17,529 nt of DNA from Opitutales bacterium (GTDB taxonomy: Bacteria > Verrucomicrobiota > Verrucomicrobiia > Opitutales > Oceanipulchritudinaceae): NCBI GenBank assembly GCA_007123395.1, contig SKLD01000340.1, positions 1 to 17,529 of the forward strand, written 5' to 3'. The notes under the pieces are model-generated. The model was not told the origin of the DNA, ran no database searches, and was given only the letters and a program-made list of their open reading frames with translations. Below are positions 13,176 through 17,529 of this stretch, one piece after another (position 1 is the first letter of the stretch; every line of letters begins with the position of its first letter). A program made the position numbers and the translations under genes.

Positions 13176-15668
13176 TTATTGGCCTTGCTGTTCTTGCATC
13201 GGCAGGAGCCGCAGTTTGTGCCGGGTCTCACCGGGCAGGAGGGGTAGGGGTTCGCCTCGGAACCACTCGGCGTGTCCGGCATCGTAGAAGGGCGAGAGGG
13301 GGTGACCGGAGTTGCCGCCCGGCATGGTGAAGAGCGCTTCGTCCTCCCGGCCCGGGCTCACGGCCATGCGGTAGCTCTGGCCGAAGCTCTGCCGATGCAC
13401 GCGCGGTGAATAGACGCTGCCGGACATGGGGTCGTCGGGCATGTCGATCCAGCGGGAGAGAAACGGAATGATCATGCTGAACGGATGCACGGCGCGGACG
13501 CGGTTGTAATCGCCCCATGCGGCGTTGCTCCAGTCGCCCCGGTGGTCGGTGAGTCTTGCGGCGGTATCGCGGAGGATGCGCAGGTGCAGGGCATCCCAGC
13601 TGTCTTCGCCCGCTGGCAGGAGAGCTTCCGGGCGGTTGAGGATGATCTCGCGGAAGGCGGCGTGTGTGCCCGGTAGGCGGATGTGGGTCGCGGCGGCGGG
13701 CGCGGCGGCGGCGACGGGGGCGAAGAGGTGCGGCCCCGTCGTCCTGCGGAAGCGATTGTACCACGAATACAGGAGGCGGAACCCGATGGAGTCAGCGGCG
13801 GCGGTGCCGTCCCACTCGGCGAGGGCGTCCCGCGTTTTGGCGAGGAGGCTTTCGGTCTCTGTGTCGATAGGGGTGTGATCGTCGATGCGGGCGAGGAGGA
13901 ACTCGCGGTAGTCGGCGAAGAACGCGGCACTGGCATCGAGTTGCAGCGAAAGCATGGTTTGCTCGTCGTGCTCGCGGGATTCGAGGAGGCGCTCACGGAT
14001 GCGGTCGGCACGGCCGTCGCGGGCGTAGCCGCCGTCGCCGAGGAGGCGTGCCGCCGCGCCGCCGCGCAGTTTCTCATGGTTGGCAGACCAGAGGGCTTCG
14101 GAAGCCGGATTCTGGACGCGCGGATAGTTTCCGGGCGGCAGGGCTTCATCCCACACGGCGGCAGCCTCGGCGGGGGAGAGGGCAAAGCGGTTGACGCGAA
14201 CGGCGTCACGCCGGGGCAGCGCGCCGAGAATTGTCCAGCCGATGTTGTCGGCGTCATCGATGGCGATGATGTTCTGGGTGGGTATTCCGGCGAAGGGAGC
14301 GGCTTCGAAAACCTCGTCGATGGACGCGGCCCGTTCCATCCGCCGCAGACCGGCGGCTAGAGCGTAGGGCTCGGATCCCATCCAGCGCAAAGCATATGCG
14401 GGCGGGGGCGGCTCACCGGCGGCCACCTTTCGCCCGGCTGGCTCCGTCCACACCGGCCCCCATGCGGTGGTCTTGACGCGGTGAACAAGCGCTTCCGTGC
14501 GGCCGCGGACGCGCATGGTCTCCTCGCGGATGCCGAAGGGCCGATAGTCGGTGCCGTCGTGGTAGCGCGAGGGGTCGTCGGGGTGAAGTTCAAGGCGGAC
14601 GAGGTCGGTGAGGCGGGCGTAGCTGTTGGTCGGGCTCCACGCGACGCGTGTGTTGGAGCCCGCCACGAGAAAGGGTGCGCCGGGAATGGTCACGCCGTGG
14701 AGTTGAGAGGCTTCTCCCGTCTCGTCGCGGTAGTGCATGGAAACGCGATACCAGATGACGGGCAGACCGATGCGGAGGTGCGGATCGCCCGCAAGGAGGG
14801 CACGACCGGAGAGCGTGCGCCCGGGCCCGACCGCCCATGCGTTGCTGCCGGGGGAAAAGTCCCCTTCGGCATTGAAGGAGAAGCCCTTGCACGCCGTGGT
14901 CGGCGGCGCGCTGGCACCGCTTCTGTGCTGGTATGCCTCAAGGGCGGCGGCCCACTCCGCGGCGGGAAAGGGAAGAGAGACTTCCGCTCCGGCCTCCACC
15001 GGCGCTTCACGGAAGCCCGGGGCGTCAAGCAGGAAGTCCACCACCTCATGCGGAAAGTGTGCCCGTAGAGCTTCGCGCTGCTGCTGCTGGAAGGCGAAGG
15101 CGTCCTGCAGAACGTAATACATGCCCAGACCCACGGCGAGGGTGTCCTTTGCCCGCCACGGTTCAGGTCGTAAGCGAAGGGCGAGGTATTCCGGCGGACG
15201 CGCTCCAAGGGACGCGAGGCCGGCATTGACGCCCTCGGCATAGGCCTCGAGGAGTCGCACCTTCTCCGGAGGTAGCCGCTCAAAAGCGGCGCGTACGAGG
15301 GCAGGGCCCCCGTGCAGACGCAGTTGCTTGTCAAAGTCCAAGGCGAACCCGCCGAGAAGCGCGGCGATCTCTCCGGTGCCTGCGCGGCGTTGCAGGTCCA
15401 TGGCAAAGAAGCGGTCTTGTCCGTGCACAAATCCCGTCCCGCGCGCGAGGTCTAGGCGGTTGTCTGCCCGCAGGGTGACGACGCCGAGTGCGTCGCGTTC
15501 CACCGTCACCGGCGCGGACAACCCGGCGAGGACTTTTTCTCCATCGAGCTTGGGTAAGCTCAGCCGCACCGCCGCATACCCGGCCAGCAGGGCAAGCAGA
15601 GCGAGGCAGAGCAATCCGCCGAGCACTGCGGCGAGCAGCCGTTTCCATTGCAACGCATTCCGCATCAT
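13176..15668 (-). CDS. Penicillin acylase family protein (N-terminal nucleophile amidohydrolase), membrane-anchored
   Basis: This 830-aa precursor of the S45 peptidase/penicillin acylase family hydrolyses amides such as acyl-homoserine lactones, beta-lactam side chains or other N-acyl compounds; the substrate here is unknown. Residues about 10-35 form a hydrophobic segment after a basic start (QWKRLLAAVLGG), so export and probably anchoring are expected. The alpha part contains RDALGVVTLRADN and GTGFVHGQDRFFAMDLQRR, typical of the family. Autocleavage is predicted between Gly274 and Ser275 in SPGSNAWAVGPG, making Ser275 the N-terminal nucleophile. Then come AGDPHL (293-298), Asn520 in VQNPASEALWSAN (oxyanion Asn) and MPGGNSGHPLSPFYDAGHAEWFRG near the C-terminus. 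ATG 15668 is followed at once by a second ATG at 15665. It lies 102 bases after rsmE on the same strand. Confidence 0.92.
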   Translation of the reverse strand: MMRNALQWKRLLAAVLGGLLCLALLALLAGYAAVRLSLPKLDGEKVLAGLSAPVTVERDALGVVTLRADNRLDLARGTGFVHGQDRFFAMDLQRRAGTGEIAALLGGFALDFDKQLRLHGGPALVRAAFERLPPEKVRLLEAYAEGVNAGLASLGARPPEYLALRLRPEPWRAKDTLAVGLGMYYVLQDAFAFQQQQREALRAHFPHEVVDFLLDAPGFREAPVEAGAEVSLPFPAAEWAAALEAYQHRSGASAPPTTACKGFSFNAEGDFSPGSNAWAVGPGRTLSGRALLAGDPHLRIGLPVIWYRVSMHYRDETGEASQLHGVTIPGAPFLVAGSNTRVAWSPTNSYARLTDLVRLELHPDDPSRYHDGTDYRPFGIREETMRVRGRTEALVHRVKTTAWGPVWTEPAGRKVAAGEPPPPAYALRWMGSEPYALAAGLRRMERAASIDEVFEAAPFAGIPTQNIIAIDDADNIGWTILGALPRRDAVRVNRFALSPAEAAAVWDEALPPGNYPRVQNPASEALWSANHEKLRGGAAARLLGDGGYARDGRADRIRERLLESREHDEQTMLSLQLDASAAFFADYREFLLARIDDHTPIDTETESLLAKTRDALAEWDGTAAADSIGFRLLYSWYNRFRRTTGPHLFAPVAAAAPAAATHIRLPGTHAAFREIILNRPEALLPAGEDSWDALHLRILRDTAARLTDHRGDWSNAAWGDYNRVRAVHPFSMIIPFLSRWIDMPDDPMSGSVYSPRVHRQSFGQSYRMAVSPGREDEALFTMPGGNSGHPLSPFYDAGHAEWFRGEPLPLLPGETRHKLRLLPMQEQQGQ

Positions 15669-15770
15669 TCCACGATGTCAATCCCTCCAAGGCGTGCAAG
15701 CCGCAGTGGCCTCTTGGGAATATCTGCCGCTCTTTCCGGCGGCTCCGGGACAATCGCGGTCGGAAGCGAT

Positions 15771-16472
15771 CTAACCGAGGTTGACAAGGGCGAGAGCGGC
15801 AAGGGCGGCGGTCTCGACACGCAATACGCGGGGGCCGAGATGAACGAGCCGGAAGCCGACCGCGCGGAGGGCGCTGCGGTCGGCGGCGGCCCAGCCGCGC
15901 TCGGGACCGACGGCGAGAATGAGCGGAGGCGCGGGGCACGCGTCACGGAGCGGGGCGTTGCCTTCGTAGACGTCAAGAGCGAGGCGGGGTACCGCCCCCG
16001 GCAGCGGCGCAACAGTCTCCGCAAGCGTGCGCCCGTATGTCACCTCAGGGATTCGGGTATCAAAGGCCTGTTCCGCTCCGCGTATGAGGTGGGCGCGCCA
16101 TTCGCCGGAGGACCATAGCGAGCTGCGGGTGTAAGCGGGGTCGGATTTGCGGGAGGTGAAGAAGTGGAGCGCACGCACACCGAGCGTTGTCGCTTCGAAG
16201 AGGATTTTCCGCGCGGTCTGGGGGCGCGGCATACCGACAAGCAAGCATACATCGGGCGGGGGCGGGAGCGTATCGCCCCATTCCGCTGCGAGGTCCACGC
16301 CGTGCGGGGAAACCCGCGTCACGGTGCCGCGGCCCGCCGGTCCGTTAACGACGCCGATGTCGAGCACGTCGCCCGCTCCTACGCGCAGCACACCGCGCGC
16401 GTGCTCAAGCCGCGGGTCGCCGGGAGACAACCGGTAATCCGTTGACCGCGTGTCGAAGAGAATTCGGTTCAT
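15771..16472 (-). CDS. rsmE: 16S rRNA (uracil-1498-N3)-methyltransferase RsmE
   Basis: This 233-aa SPOUT-class methyltransferase methylates U1498 in helix 44 of 16S rRNA using S-adenosylmethionine. The N-terminal PUA-like part has LEHARGVLRVGAGD (22-35), corresponding to the 'H...VLR...GD' block. The knotted catalytic part has EATTLGVRALHFFTSRKSD (93-111), ILAVGPERGW (185-194) and LGPRVLRVETAALAALALV (212-230), matching 'GPEGG' and 'LG.rILRtETA'. GPERGW instead of GPEGG occurs in a subgroup of the family, so it is not a defect. ATG 16472-16470 was chosen because homology begins there and it lies 20 bases after the ferredoxin stop; the open frame to 16532 would overlap that gene. It probably shares a transcript with the ferredoxin gene upstream. 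Confidence 0.9.
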   Translation of the reverse strand: MNRILFDTRSTDYRLSPGDPRLEHARGVLRVGAGDVLDIGVVNGPAGRGTVTRVSPHGVDLAAEWGDTLPPPPDVCLLVGMPRPQTARKILFEATTLGVRALHFFTSRKSDPAYTRSSLWSSGEWRAHLIRGAEQAFDTRIPEVTYGRTLAETVAPLPGAVPRLALDVYEGNAPLRDACPAPPLILAVGPERGWAAADRSALRAVGFRLVHLGPRVLRVETAALAALALVNLG

Positions 16473-16492
16473 CGGCGGGCCGCCCCGCGCGC

Positions 16493-16747
16493 TCAAGCGT
16501 CGATGACTACATCGCCCTTCGGCACGCTGCAACAGAGCAACTGATTACCCTCTTCGGGCACGCCCGTGTGCCCCATCGGGTAATCGACTTCGCCTGAGAG
16601 CACAGGCTGCTGGCAGGCTGTACAGTTGCCCATCCTGCACCCGAAATCGAGGTCGATACCGTTGGCCTCGGCGAGTTCGAGGATGCTTTCGTGTGCCCCC
16701 GTCCATTCGAAGGTCTTTCCGCTTTTCTGAAAGGTGACTTTGGACAT
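16493..16747 (-). CDS. Small 2Fe-2S ferredoxin (plant-type fold)
   Basis: This 84-aa single-domain ferredoxin carries electrons to an unidentified partner. The cluster ligands are in GCRMGNCTACQQPVLSGEVDY: Cys37, Cys42 and Cys45 (C-x4-C-x2-C), with the fourth at Cys72 or Cys73 in LLCCSVP. The N-terminal strand-turn (VTFQKSGKTFEW) and helix HESILELAEANGID are also typical. It resembles the C-terminal ferredoxin modules of flavin reductases such as vanillate demethylase reductase, but stands alone. ATG 16747-16745 was chosen from homology; the frame is open to 16840 but the extra 31 codons look unrelated. No Shine-Dalgarno site is visible. rsmE follows after 20 bases. Confidence 0.9.
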   Translation of the reverse strand: MSKVTFQKSGKTFEWTGAHESILELAEANGIDLDFGCRMGNCTACQQPVLSGEVDYPMGHTGVPEEGNQLLCCSVPKGDVVIDA

Positions 16748-16946
16748 GCGCTTAGAAGATGGGCGGCTGCCGGCGGAACGCAAGCCTACCTGCCGGTTCG
16801 TCTTCGTGTGGTGCCGCCGGTAGATCGATCCATCAGGCATGGCGACTGCAAACCCGCAAAGGGCTTCAAAGATTCACGGGCATCCATTCGAAAGCAGCTT
16901 GCGCGCCTGTTTTTCCTCCGCAGGTGCTCTTAAGGAAAGTAAGATC

Positions 16947-16970
16947 GAAAACCCAACTTTACTTTGTTGG
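16947..16970 (-). terminator. Possible terminator after the transposase gene
   Basis: On the minus strand a 5-bp stem CCAAC/GTTGG with an 8-base A-rich loop (16953-16957 and 16966-16970) is followed by GTTTTC. It lies about 40 bases downstream of the transposase stop. The stem is short. It could instead be part of a repeat flanking the element. Confidence 0.4.
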
Positions 16971-17008
16971 AATGACGTCGGTCGCCGAACCTCAAAGCCG
17001 GCTACAGA

Positions 17009-17529
17009 TCACTCCCGCGGATCCTCGACCGCCCGGTATCTCGCCCGAGAGCGGGCTATTGCAAGATCGACCTTGTCAATCAGTTCGACGGGCCGGCATG
17101 GCGGCGGACGCTTCAGCTTAGCGAGGATCCCCGCGCCGTCTCCGTTTTCCAGCCACTCGCGCGTTCCCAGCGCGCGGCCCTCCGTGAGAAACCGCGCGCG
17201 CAGCCGCAGCAGGTCGTGCGGCTGCAGCTCCCCGCCGTTCTTCACCGCCTCCAGCAGCGCCTCCGGATCAATCCGCGCGCCCGTCCCGTCGCCTTTCGCT
17301 CCCGCTCCCTTCCCGAGCATCAGCAGACGGTAGCACGCAAGCGCTTCCGCCGTAGTCTTCGCCGCCGGAAAACAGGCGGCCAGCGCGCGGCAGAGCGACT
17401 CCTTCCCCGCGAGCGCCTCCGTGTAGCCGCACCAGCGGTAGTTCTCCGGCAGATCCGCCAGACCCGCCCGCACTGCGTTCAGGTCGATATAGGCCGCGAT
17501 CAGGCCCACCAGCCACGGCGTGTCCTGCA
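17009..17529 (-). CDS. REP-associated (RAYT-like) transposase, C-terminal part
   Basis: The gene enters from the right edge; about 173 codons of its C-terminal part are seen, and the frame is open through the boundary (QDTPWL precedes VGLIAAYIDLNAVRAGLADL). The block AAYIDLNAVRAGL...YRWCGY is the conserved post-catalytic motif of Y1 REP-associated transposases of the IS200/IS605-like group ('Y.h.NPvRAglv....Y.wsS'). The HUH and tyrosine residues lie outside the window and cannot be checked. The remainder (residues after EALLEAVKNGGELQPHDLLRLRARFLTEGRALGTREW) matches the helix-turn-helix-like tail of this family in related bacteria. RAYT proteins act on short palindromic REP repeats; such repeats were not recognised in the visible flank. 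Whether the gene is intact is unknown. Confidence 0.8.
   Translation of the reverse strand, partial: QDTPWLVGLIAAYIDLNAVRAGLADLPENYRWCGYTEALAGKESLCRALAACFPAAKTTAEALACYRLLMLGKGAGAKGDGTGARIDPEALLEAVKNGGELQPHDLLRLRARFLTEGRALGTREWLENGDGAGILAKLKRPPPCRPVELIDKVDLAIARSRARYRAVEDPRE

Noticed and set aside
1..17529. tRNA, rRNA, riboswitch, CRISPR array or prophage genes
   Set aside because: I looked for cloverleaf-like stretches, evenly spaced repeats and phage or cas proteins and saw none that could be supported.

Overview
The window is GC-rich chromosomal DNA, probably from a member of the Verrucomicrobiota (Opitutia/Opitutales-like). This assignment is an inference from three things: the mix of housekeeping genes, a plant-like acetolactate synthase, and a tandem pseudopilin cluster next to a PilT-type ATPase. 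Nothing in it looks like a plasmid or phage. The only mobile-element trace is a partial REP-associated (RAYT-like) transposase at the right edge.

Left part (1-2001, minus strand): a truncated, unassigned, probably all-helical protein gene lies downstream of rho. Rho is short (377 aa), lacks most of the usual N-terminal helical domain and has a degenerate cold-shock RNA-binding motif. A divergent control region (2002-2288) carries two outward-facing copies of the octamer TTGACACC. One faces rho and the other faces the pseudopilin operon.

Pseudopilin operon (2289-5520, plus strand): five tightly packed, overlapping genes encode type IV pilin-like proteins in the order GspG-like, GspG-like, GspH-like, GspI-like, GspJ-like. 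All keep Glu+5 of the prepilin signature. No GspK-like tip protein, secretin, assembly ATPase, inner-membrane platform or prepilin peptidase is present here. After an AT-richer 315-base gap comes dapA (lysine/peptidoglycan precursor synthesis, minus strand), and divergent from it a PilT-type retraction ATPase (6825-7934). PilT could power or disassemble a filament made of these pseudopilins, but that link rests only on proximity.

From 7934 to the right edge every gene is on the minus strand. In transcription order these are: partial RAYT transposase; a small 2Fe-2S ferredoxin; RsmE (16S rRNA m3U1498 methyltransferase); a large membrane-anchored penicillin-acylase-family hydrolase; GcvH (lipoyl carrier of the glycine cleavage system); IlvB (acetolactate synthase large subunit), preceded by a 12-codon leader frame and followed by a strong intrinsic terminator; then a likely three-gene unit. 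That unit encodes an unusual HTH + metallo-beta-lactamase-fold fusion protein, a beta-hydroxyacid dehydrogenase and gluconokinase.

The most unusual items are the HTH-MBL fusion, the pseudopilin cluster with duplicated GspG and no GspK, the short Rho with its altered primary RNA site, and the leader frame of ilvB. I did not find a clearly new multi-gene defence or mobile system.
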